This document shows, piece by piece, positions 16,697 to 25,621 of a stretch of 64,000 bases of DNA. Location of the stretch: the NCBI GenBank assembly GCA_052170475.1, contig JBQNAL010000002.1, positions 62,001 to 126,000 of the forward strand. The letters run 5' to 3'. Source of the DNA: CAJPQU01 sp052170475. GTDB taxonomy: Bacteria > Bacillota > Negativicutes > Selenomonadales > Selenomonadaceae. Position numbers and translations under genes: made by a program. Numbering within the stretch: the first letter of the stretch is position 1; every line of letters begins with the position of its first letter. The notes under the pieces are model-generated. The model was not told the DNA's origin, ran no database searches, and saw nothing but the letters and a program-made list of their open reading frames with translations.

Positions 16697-17879
16697 TGAG
16701 ATGATTTCGCAGGAAGAAATCGATGCCCTGCTCAACGGCGGCGGCGATACTTCACCGGCAGCTGCCGGGGCAGCACCAGCGCCTGAGGATCCGCTCAACG
16801 ATATGCAAAAGGATGCTCTTGGCGAAATTGGTAACATTTCCATGGGCAGTGCCGCAACGACACTGTCTGTCCTCTTAGGGCATAAGGTTTCCATCACGAC
16901 GCCGACGGTTTCTGTGTCGACGATGAACGCGATTCGCACCAGTTATCCCATGCCCTATCTCATCGTTGAGGTGGGCTATACCATCGGTATTAACGGCAAC
17001 AATGTCTTGGCGATTCAGGCACAGGACGCTTCGATCATTGCCGATTTGATGATGGGTGGGGACGGGACGAATCCGCCGGAAGATCTCAATGAGATCCACA
17101 TGAGTGCGGTGGGCGAGGCCATGAACCAGATGATGGGGGCGGTTTCGACTTCACTGTCCACGATGTTCAATAAGAAGATTGATATTTCTCCGCCAAAAGT
17201 GAACCTGATCGATTTGGGAACCGAAGATAAGGTGACGGATATTGTCAGCGGCGATGAGCCAATCGTGCGGGTTTCCTTCCGCATGGAGGTGGATGGTCTC
17301 ATTGACAGTGAGATCATGCAGCTCTTGCCGGTGGCGATTGCCGATGATATGGTGGAGAGTCTTCTCCATAGCGGAGATGCGGAGGAGGAACCGGCGTCTG
17401 CGCCTGCACCTGCGCCTGCGCCCGCAGCGCCGGCTCCGGCCGCCGCGCCTCCTCCGGCACCTGTCGCTGCGGCACCCGCTCCGGCGGCGCCTGCTATGGC
17501 GGCCGCGCCGATGATGGCCGCGGCACCGGCTTATGGGATGGGCGCGCGCGTGGCGCAGGGCGTCCCGGTACAGGCGGCACAGTTTACCCCGCTGGCCACG
17601 GCACCCGTACAGGTCAATGAGGCGAATATTGGTCTTATCCTTGACGTTCCCTTGCAGGTGACGGTGGAATTGGGCAGGACGAAGAAATCCATTAAGGATA
17701 TTTTGGAGCTGTCCAACGGTTCTATTGTGGAATTGGACAAGTTGGCCGGGGAGCCAGTGGATATTCATGTCAATGGAAAACTCTTGGCTAAGGGCGAGGT
17801 GGTCGTCATCGATGAGAATTTTGGGGTGCGCATTACGGACATCGTAAGCCCTGAAGAGCGGGCAGCGCGCCTGCAATGA
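16689..17879 (+). CDS. fliY: Flagellar motor switch phosphatase FliY
   Basis: FliY combines a CheC-like CheY-P phosphatase with a FliN-type switch domain, as in Gram-positive motors. The N-terminus MSDEMISQEEIDALLNG is a CheY-P-binding peptide. The CheC-like part has both active-site helices (DALGEIGNISMG and VGEAMNQMMGAV, each with the E..N pair). An unusually Ala/Pro-rich linker (about 238-300) precedes the C-terminal FliN domain (VPLQVTVELGRTKKSIKDIL). The ATG at 16689 is chosen because conserved sequence begins there; an in-frame ATG at 16677 is possible. Confidence 0.95.
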   Translation: MSDEMISQEEIDALLNGGGDTSPAAAGAAPAPEDPLNDMQKDALGEIGNISMGSAATTLSVLLGHKVSITTPTVSVSTMNAIRTSYPMPYLIVEVGYTIGINGNNVLAIQAQDASIIADLMMGGDGTNPPEDLNEIHMSAVGEAMNQMMGAVSTSLSTMFNKKIDISPPKVNLIDLGTEDKVTDIVSGDEPIVRVSFRMEVDGLIDSEIMQLLPVAIADDMVESLLHSGDAEEEPASAPAPAPAPAAPAPAAAPPPAPVAAAPAPAAPAMAAAPMMAAAPAYGMGARVAQGVPVQAAQFTPLATAPVQVNEANIGLILDVPLQVTVELGRTKKSIKDILELSNGSIVELDKLAGEPVDIHVNGKLLAKGEVVVIDENFGVRITDIVSPEERAARLQ

Positions 17880-17889
17880 TGGCTGGCAC

Positions 17890-17918
17890 TTGTGTATTTA
17901 GGGGATTTCTTATATAAT
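17890..17918 (+). promoter_or_regulatory. Internal sigma-A-type promoter before cheY
   Basis: TTGTGT at 17890-17895, a 17-bp spacer and a perfect TATAAT at 17913-17918, in the 100-bp gap between fliY and cheY. A second TATAAT at 17932-17937 has no good -35. This would let cheY and the export-gate genes be expressed independently of the upstream promoter. Confidence 0.55.
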
Positions 17919-17979
17919 ACAAAAAGTTCCCTATAATGAGGATAGTCTACTAATTTTGTTGGATGAGGAGAGATGAAAC

Positions 17980-18342
17980 ATGGCAACTCGAGTTTTGGTG
18001 GTTGATGATGCAGCGTTCATGCGGATGATGGTAAAGGATATTTTGTCCAAAAACGGCTATGAGGTCGTGGGCGAGGCGGAAAACGGCATGAAAGCGGTGG
18101 AGCAGTATCAAGAACTGAAGCCGGATCTGACCACCATGGACATCACGATGCCGGAGATGGATGGCATCAGTGCAGTGAAGGAGATTAAGAAGATCGATCC
18201 AAACGCGAAGATCGTCATGTGCAGCGCCATGGGTCAGCAGGCCATGGTCATCGAGGCGATTCAGGCCGGGGCACGGGACTTTATCGTCAAGCCTTTCCAA
18301 GCAGATCGCGTTTTAGAAGCTGTCCGTAAAGCTGTGGGCTGA
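17980..18342 (+). CDS. cheY: Chemotaxis response regulator CheY
   Basis: CheY is a single receiver domain of 120 residues that carries the chemotaxis signal from CheA to the motor switch. The acidic pair is VVDDAAFMR near residues 7-12, the phosphorylated Asp is D54 in LTTMDITMPEMDG, and the conserved Lys is in DFIVKPFQADR. GAGGAGA precedes the ATG. Its stop overlaps the fliO start (TGATG), so the chemotaxis regulator is translationally linked to the export genes, as in B. subtilis. Confidence 0.96.
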   Translation: MATRVLVVDDAAFMRMMVKDILSKNGYEVVGEAENGMKAVEQYQELKPDLTTMDITMPEMDGISAVKEIKKIDPNAKIVMCSAMGQQAMVIEAIQAGARDFIVKPFQADRVLEAVRKAVG

Positions 18343-18869
18343 TGCTGCAAAAGAGCCTTTCCGCGTTTCTGTTCCTTTTAGGGGCCATGCTGCTTTTTGC
18401 AACCGTGGCCTTTGCGGCGGAGGCGGGCGGAGGGTATCTCTCCGGCTATACGGAGGTCTATCCACGGCCTTCGTCGGCTTCGTGGTGGTCCACCTTGGCG
18501 TATCTCTTTAGCCTTTTGGCCGTGTTTGTCGTTGTGGCAGCGATGGCTTATTTTGCGTCGCGCTTTTTGAGCGGTCGATTTGGGCAGAGCGTCCCTGGCG
18601 AGGATGGTCGGATTTTAGCGCATCTGCCGCTTGGTCCGAATCGCTCTGTCTGTGTGGTGGAGATCGCAGAGCGGATCTTTATGTTGGGGGTCACGGAACA
18701 TTCCATCACGCTTTTGCGGGAGGTTACCGACGCGGGGGAGATGGAGCGTCTGCATCGCCGTGATTTTGGAAATCAAGGGGGCGTAGGGGATTTGTTTTCC
18801 GCCCAGTCAGGTTCCTTTGAACAATTTGCGCGCCGGATACCATCGTTATTCCGTGGCCCGCGCCGCTGA
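18342..18869 (+). CDS. fliO: Flagellar biosynthetic protein FliO/FliZ
   Basis: FliO helps assemble the FliP pore of the export gate. 175 residues: an N-terminal signal-like hydrophobic segment (about 5-26), a periplasmic stretch, a transmembrane helix (about 50-70), then the small cytoplasmic FliO domain (ILAHLPLGPNRSVCVVEIAERIFMLGVTEHSITLL). The family is weakly conserved, but the domain and its place between cheY and fliP make the call secure. Confidence 0.9.
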   Translation: MLQKSLSAFLFLLGAMLLFATVAFAAEAGGGYLSGYTEVYPRPSSASWWSTLAYLFSLLAVFVVVAAMAYFASRFLSGRFGQSVPGEDGRILAHLPLGPNRSVCVVEIAERIFMLGVTEHSITLLREVTDAGEMERLHRRDFGNQGGVGDLFSAQSGSFEQFARRIPSLFRGPRR

Positions 18870-18888
18870 CGAGAAGGAGTGGGGACGA

Positions 18889-19647
18889 GTGTGGCACAAA
18901 CAGCGGACTCTCATCTTGGTGGGAGCCCTGTTTTCTTTTTTGCTTTCGTTCCCGATGGCTGAGGCAGCACCGCTCATCCCCTCTTTGAACATCAATGTCG
19001 GGACGGCCGAAGGACCGCAGGATGTAGCGGTAACGCTTCAGATCATGGCGGTTTTGACCATCCTGTCTTTGGCGCCGTCCATTTTAGTGATGACGACTGC
19101 GTTCATTCGCATTGTGGTGGTCATTGGGTTCTTGCGCAACGCGCTCTCCACGCAAAATGTGCCCCCCAATCAGGTGGTTGTTGCCCTGTCTCTTTTCTTG
19201 ACCTTTTACATCATGGCGCCCTATTGGAGCGAGGCCAACGAAAAGGGAATCCAGCCCTACTTGGCGGGTCGCATCACGCAGGAAGAAGCGCTGGCCAATA
19301 CGGTGGCACCCCTGCGGGAGTTCATGTTCAAGCAGACGCGGGAGAGCGATTTGGCGCTGTTTGTCAATTTGTCCCAAGCGCCCCGGCCTGATTCCCAAGA
19401 GGACGTGTCCACGTTCACCTTGATTCCGGCGTATGTCATCAGCGAGCTCAAGACGGCGTTTCAGATCGGGTTTATGGTCTATATTCCTTTTATCGTCATT
19501 GATATGATCGTGGCCAGTACGCTCATGTCCATGGGGATGATGATGCTGCCGCCGACGATGATCTCCCTACCCTTTAAGATCTTGCTGTTTGTCATGGTCG
19601 ATGGCTGGCATCTGCTCATTAAATCGCTGGTGATGAGCTTCAAGTAG
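18889..19647 (+). CDS. fliP: Flagellar export gate protein FliP
   Basis: FliP forms the core ring of the export pore with FliQ and FliR. 252 residues: a cleavable signal peptide (about 5-24, ending MAEAAP), then transmembrane segments with the family motifs PSILVMTTAFIRIVVVIGFLRNA, NQVVVALSLFLTFYIM and MGMMMLPPTMISLPFKILLFV. The start is the GTG at 18889, nine bases after AAGGAG. A longer in-frame reading from 18817 would run through the end of fliO without its own ribosome site. Confidence 0.96.
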   Translation: MWHKQRTLILVGALFSFLLSFPMAEAAPLIPSLNINVGTAEGPQDVAVTLQIMAVLTILSLAPSILVMTTAFIRIVVVIGFLRNALSTQNVPPNQVVVALSLFLTFYIMAPYWSEANEKGIQPYLAGRITQEEALANTVAPLREFMFKQTRESDLALFVNLSQAPRPDSQEDVSTFTLIPAYVISELKTAFQIGFMVYIPFIVIDMIVASTLMSMGMMMLPPTMISLPFKILLFVMVDGWHLLIKSLVMSFK

Positions 19648-19658
19648 GAGATGGAGAG

Positions 19659-19928
19659 ATGTCTGGGGACGTAGTGGTACAGTTGGGGCAGCAAGCCCTG
19701 ATCGTGGTGCTTTTGGTTTCGGCGCCCATGCTGGGGCTGGGGCTTTTGGTGGGACTTTGCGTCAGCGTGTTCCAAGCCACGACTTCCATTCAGGAGCAAA
19801 CACTGGCGTTTATTCCTAAGATCATTGCGGTGTTTGTGGCGATCTTAATCTTTGGTCCTTGGATGCTTCGGATCTTAGTGGAGTACGTCATGAATATTTT
19901 AGTCAACTTGCCGCAGTACATCGGCTGA
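19659..19928 (+). CDS. fliQ: Flagellar export gate protein FliQ
   Basis: FliQ wraps the FliP/FliR pore. 89 residues with two hydrophobic hairpin helices (about 15-40 and 52-75). Family motifs visible are PMLGLGLLVGLCVSVFQATTSIQEQTL and FIPKIIAVFVAILIFGPWMLRIL. A GGAGATGGAGAG region precedes the ATG. It lies between fliP and fliR, as in nearly all flagellar clusters. Confidence 0.96.
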   Translation: MSGDVVVQLGQQALIVVLLVSAPMLGLGLLVGLCVSVFQATTSIQEQTLAFIPKIIAVFVAILIFGPWMLRILVEYVMNILVNLPQYIG

Positions 19929-19944
19929 TTGTGGGGCGTGTGGC

Positions 19945-20727
19945 GTGGATCTTTATACGTTGCTGCAAAGTCATTGGGCGGTATTTTTACTTCTCGTCTG
20001 TCGCGCCAGCGGGCTTTTCATGGTGTCCCCTTTTTTCGGCAGCTTGAATGTTCCCGTTTATTTTCGGGCGGGGACGGCGCTGGCGCTTTCCATCGTCCTC
20101 TTTCCAGTCGTAGACAGTTTCACTCAGATCACGGCACCGCCGACCGTCATCGCTTACACGGCGGCAGTGGTTCGGGAGATGTTTGTCGGTTGGCTCATCG
20201 GGTTTGTGTCCTATATTTCTTTCTCCGCGATTCAGATGGCGGGCAAGATTATGGATATGCAGGTGGGCTTTTCGATCGTCAATGTAATGGACCCGACTTC
20301 CGGTCAGCAAGCGCCGCTCATCGGGAGTTTTCTTTATCATTTGAGCCTTATCATCTTCTTGGTGACCAATGGGCATCACTTCCTTCTCTCGGCTTTGGCG
20401 GAGAGCTTTCGGGCGATTCCACTCCTTGGGATAAACTTCAATGCTTCCTTGGCGGAACTCATCGTCCGCTTTACGACGGGCATTTTTTTGACCGGGGTAC
20501 AGATCGCGCTGCCCATTACTTTTTCTATTCTCTTGACGAATGTCAGCTTGGGGATTTTGGCTCGCTCCATGCCGTCTCTCAACATCTTTGTGGTAGGGAT
20601 TCCCCTGCAGATCATGATCGGTCTGTTTGTCCTTTTGATGGTCATTCCCTTCTATGTGCTGTTTTTGGATGTGTTGTTCAATGAAATGTATGGAAACATT
20701 GATATTGCGCTCCGAACTCTGCGGTAA
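19945..20727 (+). CDS. fliR: Flagellar export gate protein FliR
   Basis: FliR caps the export pore together with FliP and FliQ. 260 residues with about six hydrophobic helices. Recognisable segments are CRASGLFMVSPFFGSLNVPVYFR, AGKIMDMQVGFSIVNVMDPTSGQQ and LARSMPSLNIFVVGIPLQI. The start is the GTG at 19945 with only a weak GGGGCGTG upstream. The 3' end overlaps the flhB reading frame by about 38 bases. Confidence 0.95.
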   Translation: MDLYTLLQSHWAVFLLLVCRASGLFMVSPFFGSLNVPVYFRAGTALALSIVLFPVVDSFTQITAPPTVIAYTAAVVREMFVGWLIGFVSYISFSAIQMAGKIMDMQVGFSIVNVMDPTSGQQAPLIGSFLYHLSLIIFLVTNGHHFLLSALAESFRAIPLLGINFNASLAELIVRFTTGIFLTGVQIALPITFSILLTNVSLGILARSMPSLNIFVVGIPLQIMIGLFVLLMVIPFYVLFLDVLFNEMYGNIDIALRTLR

Positions 20728-21805
20728 ACCTTTCGTCTTTGACCTTCAGCTTTTCGCCGGTGAAAAGACGGAAGATCCGACCTCTAAGCGTTTAGCCGAT
20801 GCTAGAAAAAAGGGCAATATCCCAAAGAGCCAGGAGATCAATACCGTATTCGTCCTCTTGGCGGGCTTTTGGGCACTCAATCTTTTGGGGGCTTCCATCT
20901 ATCAGGAACTATGCAGCTTTACGGCCCATGTCTTTGCCCATTTAGGCGGCTCCATTGACACGGAGTCGGTGATGCGGCTCTTCATCAGCATTGTGGTTGT
21001 GCTCGCAAAGACGGCGTTCCCTATCATGGGGATCATCATGCTGACGGGGCTCACCATCAATCTTTTCCAGGTAGGGATCAACTTTACCACGGAGCCCTTG
21101 GGGTTCAAATTGGAAAACCTCAATCCCATCAATGGCTTTGGCCGGATCTTTTCCAAGCGCTCCTTGGTGGAATTGGTGAAATCTCTCTTCAAGATCCTGA
21201 TCATCGGATCCTTCATCTATCTGTATCTCAAGGATGAGATCGCTCAGATGCCCTACATGCTCTACGTGGATCTTACGGCCAGCCTGCCGAAGATCGCCGG
21301 GATCGTATTCAATCTGGCCTTTAAGATCTGCGGGGTCATTTTCATCATGGCGGTGTTAGACTTCGCCTACCAAAAGTGGGAACATCATACCAACCTGAAA
21401 ATGAGTAAGGATGAGGTGAAGGAAGAGTTCAAACAGATGGAAGGCGATCCCCAGATCAAGGGCAAGATCAAGCAGAAGCAGCGCCAGATGGCCATGCAGC
21501 GCATGATGCGGGAAGTGCCGAAGGCGGATGTCATCGTCACGAACCCGACGCATTTCGCTGTGGCGCTCCGCTACGAGAAAGGCATGAGCGCGCCTGAGGT
21601 GGTGGCCAAAGGGCAGGATTTTGTGGCGCAGAAGATCAAGCAAGTGGGGCGGGAGGCGGGCGTCGCCATTGTGGAAAACCCTCCCTTGGCTCGGGCGCTC
21701 TACGCTGCGGTGGACATTGGTGACTCGGTACCCCCGGAGCTTTATAAGGCGGTGGCGGAAGTTTTGGCCTATGTCTATCGGCTCAAGCATCGTCAGTATG
21801 CTTGA
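20690..21805 (+). CDS. flhB: Flagellar export switch protein FlhB
   Basis: FlhB opens the export gate and changes substrate class by self-cleavage. About 371 residues: the N-terminal family signature QLFAGEKTEDPTSKRLADARKKG, four transmembrane helices, a linker (DEVKEEFKQMEGDPQIKGKIK) and the NPTH autocleavage motif in VTNPTHFAVALRYEK. The start is uncertain: the ATG at 20690 is used because it keeps the overlap with fliR short, but no good ribosome site is visible, and in-frame ATG 20654 or later TTG codons are alternatives. A strong hairpin overlaps its stop. Confidence 0.94.
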   Translation: METLILRSELCGKPFVFDLQLFAGEKTEDPTSKRLADARKKGNIPKSQEINTVFVLLAGFWALNLLGASIYQELCSFTAHVFAHLGGSIDTESVMRLFISIVVVLAKTAFPIMGIIMLTGLTINLFQVGINFTTEPLGFKLENLNPINGFGRIFSKRSLVELVKSLFKILIIGSFIYLYLKDEIAQMPYMLYVDLTASLPKIAGIVFNLAFKICGVIFIMAVLDFAYQKWEHHTNLKMSKDEVKEEFKQMEGDPQIKGKIKQKQRQMAMQRMMREVPKADVIVTNPTHFAVALRYEKGMSAPEVVAKGQDFVAQKIKQVGREAGVAIVENPPLARALYAAVDIGDSVPPELYKAVAEVLAYVYRLKHRQYA

Positions 21806-21833
21806 GGAAGCAGCATACTGACGATGAATTTTT
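21788..21833 (+). terminator. Terminator-like hairpin between flhB and flhA
   Basis: A perfect 15-bp inverted repeat (arms 21788-21802 and 21812-21826; left arm CATCGTCAGTATGCT) with a 9-nt loop, followed by AATTTTT. The left arm encodes the last residues of flhB. It has the form of an intrinsic terminator although it lies inside the flagellar operon. Confidence 0.7.
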
Positions 21834-21853
21834 CGAGGAAGGGAGTTTAGAAG

Positions 21854-23932
21854 ATGGCGGATAAGGGAACGGCTGCCGCCGGAGCAGGCGGCGTCATACA
21901 AAAATACAGCGATGTCATGATCGCGGCGGGCATCATCACCATTGTTCTCATGATGATCATTCCGCTGCCCACCATGCTGTTGGATCTGCTCTTGTGCGTC
22001 AATGTCACATTGGCTATCGTCATTGTCATGGTTACGATATACAATCAGGAAGCACTGGATCTCTCCGTGTTTCCCTCCCTTTTGCTGCTCACGACGCTCT
22101 TTCGGTTGGCGCTGAACGTTTCGTCTACGCGTCTCATTTTGCTTGATGGCTACGCCGGCGAGGTCATTACCGCTTTCGGCAACTTTGTTGTCGGCGGCAA
22201 TGCGGTCGTCGGTTTTATTGTGTTTGTGATCTTGATCATCATTCAGTTCATCGTCATCACCAAGGGCGCGGAACGCGTGGCCGAGGTTTCTGCGCGATTC
22301 ACGTTGGATGCGATGCCAGGTAAGCAGATGGCCATCGACGCGGATCTCAATCAGGGGACGATCACGGATGCCGAGGCGGCGCTTCGGCGCCGGAAGATCC
22401 AGCGGGAAGCGGACTTTTACGGGGCGATGGACGGTGCTTCTAAATTCGTCAAAGGGGACGCCATCGCCGCGATCATCATCATCATCGTCAATATCACCGG
22501 CGGCTTTGTCATCGGTATGGTGCAGCGCAATTTGACCGCCGTGCAGGCGCTGCAAAACTATACGCTCCTCACGGTGGGCGAGGGGCTCGTGAATCAGATT
22601 CCCGCGCTGATGATCTCGACGGCGACGGGTATCATCGTTACCCGCGCCGCTTCCGATGGCGGAAATTTGGGAAGCGATCTGGTGGGGCAGCTCTTCCGCA
22701 ATGCGCGGGTATTCTTCATCGCCAGCGGCGTGCTGCTTTTGCTTGCCCTCGTGCCGGGCTTACCGGGACTCCCCTTCGCCAGCTTGGCGGTCTTGGCGGC
22801 GATCATCGGCTACAATCTGCGCCGAGGGGCAGAGGTGCCGCAAGAGGCGGAGGACGCCCAAAAGGAAGCGAGAAAGAAACAAGAGGCCACGCGGCCGGAG
22901 AATATCGTTTCGCTGCTTCAGGTTGATCCGATGGAGCTTGAGATCGGGTACAGTCTGATCCCTTTGGTGGATACAGGACAAGGCGGCGATCTTTTGGAGC
23001 GCATCGTGATGATCCGAAGGCAGTGCGCGCTGGAGTTGGGATTGGTAGTACCCACCATCCGTATCCGCGACAATATCCAAATAAAACCTAACGCCTATAT
23101 CATCAAATTAAAAGGGATTGAGATAGCGAAAGGCGAATTATTACTTGATCACTATCTGGCTATGAATTCAGGTACGGTTTTCGAGGAGATCGCCGGAATC
23201 GAGACGACGGAACCTGCCTTTGGCCTGCCGGCGCTCTGGATTACCGAGGCGCAGCGGGAGCAGGCGGAACTCAACGGCTATACCGTGGTGGATGCGGTGT
23301 CTGTGCTGGCGACCCATCTGACGGAGGTCATTAAGACCCATGCCGATGAGATCTTAGGGCGCAAAGAGACACAGGATTTGGTTGAAAATCTCAAGAAATC
23401 CAATAGCTCGCTGGTGGAGGAAGTCGTACCCGATCTGATGAATGTGGGCGAAGTTCAGAAGGTGTTGGCGAACCTTTTGCGCGAGCGCATTTCGATTCGG
23501 GATATGGGGACGATTTTTGAAGTCTTGGCGGATTATGGTCGGGCGACGAAGGACACGGATATTCTGACGGAATATATCCGTCACGCGATGGCGCGTCAGA
23601 TCACCCAGCAGTATGCGCAAAGCAACATGATTCCCTGCGTGACGCTCGATTCGGCACTCGAAAACCGCATCGCCGGGGCGGTGCAGCGGACGGATCGCGG
23701 CGCCTATGTGAGCCTTGACCCAGACACGATGCAGCGGCTCTTGGCTTCGCTCAATACGGAGCTGGGCAAGCTGACGAATATGGGGTATCAGCCCATCGTG
23801 CTGACGAGTCCCGCCGTGCGTCCTTATTTCCGCAAGCTGGTGGAGCGCTCTATCGAGGGTGTCATCGTCCTCTCCCATGCGGAAATTGAACAGAGCGTAG
23901 AACTTCAGATCCTTGGGGTGGTGAAGATATAA
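21854..23932 (+). CDS. flhA: Flagellar export gate protein FlhA
   Basis: FlhA is the large export-gate subunit: a membrane part driving proton-coupled export and a cytoplasmic ring that docks chaperone-substrate complexes. 692 residues, normal length. About eight helices occupy residues 18-310, with the FHIPEP-family signature SSTRLILLDGYAGEVITAFG and RFTLDAMPGKQMAIDADLNQG. The C-terminal ring (about 350-692) includes LGLVVPTIRIRDN. GAGGAAGGGAG precedes the ATG. Its stop codon directly abuts the flhF start. Confidence 0.97.
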   Translation: MADKGTAAAGAGGVIQKYSDVMIAAGIITIVLMMIIPLPTMLLDLLLCVNVTLAIVIVMVTIYNQEALDLSVFPSLLLLTTLFRLALNVSSTRLILLDGYAGEVITAFGNFVVGGNAVVGFIVFVILIIIQFIVITKGAERVAEVSARFTLDAMPGKQMAIDADLNQGTITDAEAALRRRKIQREADFYGAMDGASKFVKGDAIAAIIIIIVNITGGFVIGMVQRNLTAVQALQNYTLLTVGEGLVNQIPALMISTATGIIVTRAASDGGNLGSDLVGQLFRNARVFFIASGVLLLLALVPGLPGLPFASLAVLAAIIGYNLRRGAEVPQEAEDAQKEARKKQEATRPENIVSLLQVDPMELEIGYSLIPLVDTGQGGDLLERIVMIRRQCALELGLVVPTIRIRDNIQIKPNAYIIKLKGIEIAKGELLLDHYLAMNSGTVFEEIAGIETTEPAFGLPALWITEAQREQAELNGYTVVDAVSVLATHLTEVIKTHADEILGRKETQDLVENLKKSNSSLVEEVVPDLMNVGEVQKVLANLLRERISIRDMGTIFEVLADYGRATKDTDILTEYIRHAMARQITQQYAQSNMIPCVTLDSALENRIAGAVQRTDRGAYVSLDPDTMQRLLASLNTELGKLTNMGYQPIVLTSPAVRPYFRKLVERSIEGVIVLSHAEIEQSVELQILGVVKI

Positions 23933-25615
23933 TTGCGTATCAAAGTCTTTAAGGCGGCTGATTTGAAAGAGGCCATGGCGATGGTCAAGGATGAATTGGG
24001 TCGCGATGCAGTTATCCTTCATACGAAGCGTTATCGGCAGGGGGGCTTCCTTGGCTATAAGAGCAAGGAGGTTGTCGAGGTGACGGCGGCGGTGGACGAT
24101 GCGCCGCGCCGCCCGCGGGTAAAATTGCCCTCGCCGTCTCGGCGCCGGACGAGAGCCGAAGTGCCGCCGCCTGCACCGTCTGCGCCGCCTTTGCCGCGCC
24201 AAGTGTTGAGCCAGTATAAGACGGCAGGGACGGAAGAAGGCGTCTCTTTGGCTCGTTCTGCGGAACTTTTCGCGCGCTTGGGAGAGGCACCGGCGGAGAT
24301 GGCCTTTATCCCCATGGAGCCAACACCGCCGCTTAAAGCAAGGCGTGCCGCACCGCCGCCCCCCCCGGTGTATCCTGTGGAGGTGGCTCATTCAGCGACA
24401 ACGCAGATGCATTCGGGGGCGATGGCGGGCGCTGTATCGCCCTCTGCGCCGCAGATGCAGCCGATGACGGTTCCCGTGGTCTCGGCACCGTCGAACGTAG
24501 GGGCATCGCTGACGGAGTTCGCTTCGCAGCCGGTGACGCCTGCTGCGTCGGAGCCGCCGCCCCCGCGGATCCTTAAGGCGGCGGCTCCAGTCCCGCCGCC
24601 GGTCATCGCCACCGCAGCAAATCAAGCCGCAATGTCTGTGGCTGCGCCCGCTATGGCGCCGATGTCAGTGCCTGCCGCGGTGCCGATGGCAGCGCCGCCG
24701 CCACCGCCCGCAGCCACTTCATCTGAGGCGGAGGTTGCCGCTTCTGCGCGTGAGAGCGGGGAGAAGATTCAGGCGTTGGAAGACGAGTTGGCGCAGATGC
24801 GGAAAATGCTCCGGCAAGTGATGCGTCAGCCGCGCGCGGAAGACGAGATCCTTTCGCTTCAGGATGCGCTCAAGGCGCAGGCGATCAACGAGCAAGTCAT
24901 GCAGGATATGATCCGCAAAATTCCACAGGCCATGCTCTTAGCGCCCCATGATTCGGAGGAAGCGCACAAGGCACTCGGGGAATATCTCCACGGCGCATTA
25001 AAAACCGGGACGGGGATTGGCCTCAAAGATGGTCGTCCCAAGATCGTTGCCCTCATCGGTACGACGGGGGTGGGCAAGACGACCACCATTGCAAAGATTG
25101 CCGCCCGTTTTGTCCTCGAAAAGGGGGTCAGCGTCGCCCTTATCACGGCGGACACCTACCGCATTTCGGCGGTGGATCAGCTGCGCACTTACTCGGACAT
25201 CATCGGGCTGCCGCTCGAAATCGTCTACTCGGCGGCGGAACTGAAATCCGCCATCAAAAAGCACAAGGATAAGAAACTCATCCTCATTGACACCGCCGGG
25301 CGCAGCCAAAACAATGAATACCAGATGCAGGAACTGAAAGAGTTTTTGGAAGAAGATCCAAGTATCGAGAAGCATTTGGTATTGAGCGCTACGACAAAGG
25401 AGCGGGACGCGGAAAAGATCATGGAGAGGTTCTCGGCTTGCCGCCCGGATCGTGTCCTCTTTACGAAAACCGATGAGACAGATAACTTAGGGTTCATTGT
25501 GAATCTCTTGTTTGATCGGCGGATCGCGCTTTCTTATTTTACGAATGGGCAGAGCGTGCCGGATGATATTGAGCCGGCTCGGCCGGAAGTGCTGGCAAGG
25601 TTGTTGTTGAGGTAA
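23933..25615 (+). CDS. flhF: Flagellar-placement SRP-type GTPase FlhF
   Basis: FlhF, with FlhG, sets where and how many flagella form. 560 residues: an N-terminal B domain (MRIKVFKAADLKEAMAMVKDELG), a very long Pro/Ala/Met-rich linker (about 60-270), and the C-terminal NG GTPase with G1 GTTGVGKTTTIAKIA near residue 373, ADTYRISAVDQLRTY, LIDTAGRSQNN and FTKTDETDNLG. The linker makes it much longer than B. subtilis FlhF. The start is a TTG at 23933 right after the flhA stop. Confidence 0.95.
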   Translation: MRIKVFKAADLKEAMAMVKDELGRDAVILHTKRYRQGGFLGYKSKEVVEVTAAVDDAPRRPRVKLPSPSRRRTRAEVPPPAPSAPPLPRQVLSQYKTAGTEEGVSLARSAELFARLGEAPAEMAFIPMEPTPPLKARRAAPPPPPVYPVEVAHSATTQMHSGAMAGAVSPSAPQMQPMTVPVVSAPSNVGASLTEFASQPVTPAASEPPPPRILKAAAPVPPPVIATAANQAAMSVAAPAMAPMSVPAAVPMAAPPPPPAATSSEAEVAASARESGEKIQALEDELAQMRKMLRQVMRQPRAEDEILSLQDALKAQAINEQVMQDMIRKIPQAMLLAPHDSEEAHKALGEYLHGALKTGTGIGLKDGRPKIVALIGTTGVGKTTTIAKIAARFVLEKGVSVALITADTYRISAVDQLRTYSDIIGLPLEIVYSAAELKSAIKKHKDKKLILIDTAGRSQNNEYQMQELKEFLEEDPSIEKHLVLSATTKERDAEKIMERFSACRPDRVLFTKTDETDNLGFIVNLLFDRRIALSYFTNGQSVPDDIEPARPEVLARLLLR

Positions 25616-25621
25616 GCAAGG

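Noticed and set aside
19929..20684. 251-codon + frame overlapping fliR in another frame
   Set aside because: The overlapping fliR frame encodes an unmistakable export-gate protein; this frame gives a Cys/Ser/His-rich product with no motif.
22496..22958. Short + strand frames inside flhA rich in Arg/Ser
   Set aside because: They are out-of-frame shadows of the conserved flhA coding sequence.
23354..24391. 345-codon minus-strand frame opposite flhA/flhF
   Set aside because: Antisense of two recognised genes; no domain or start signal.
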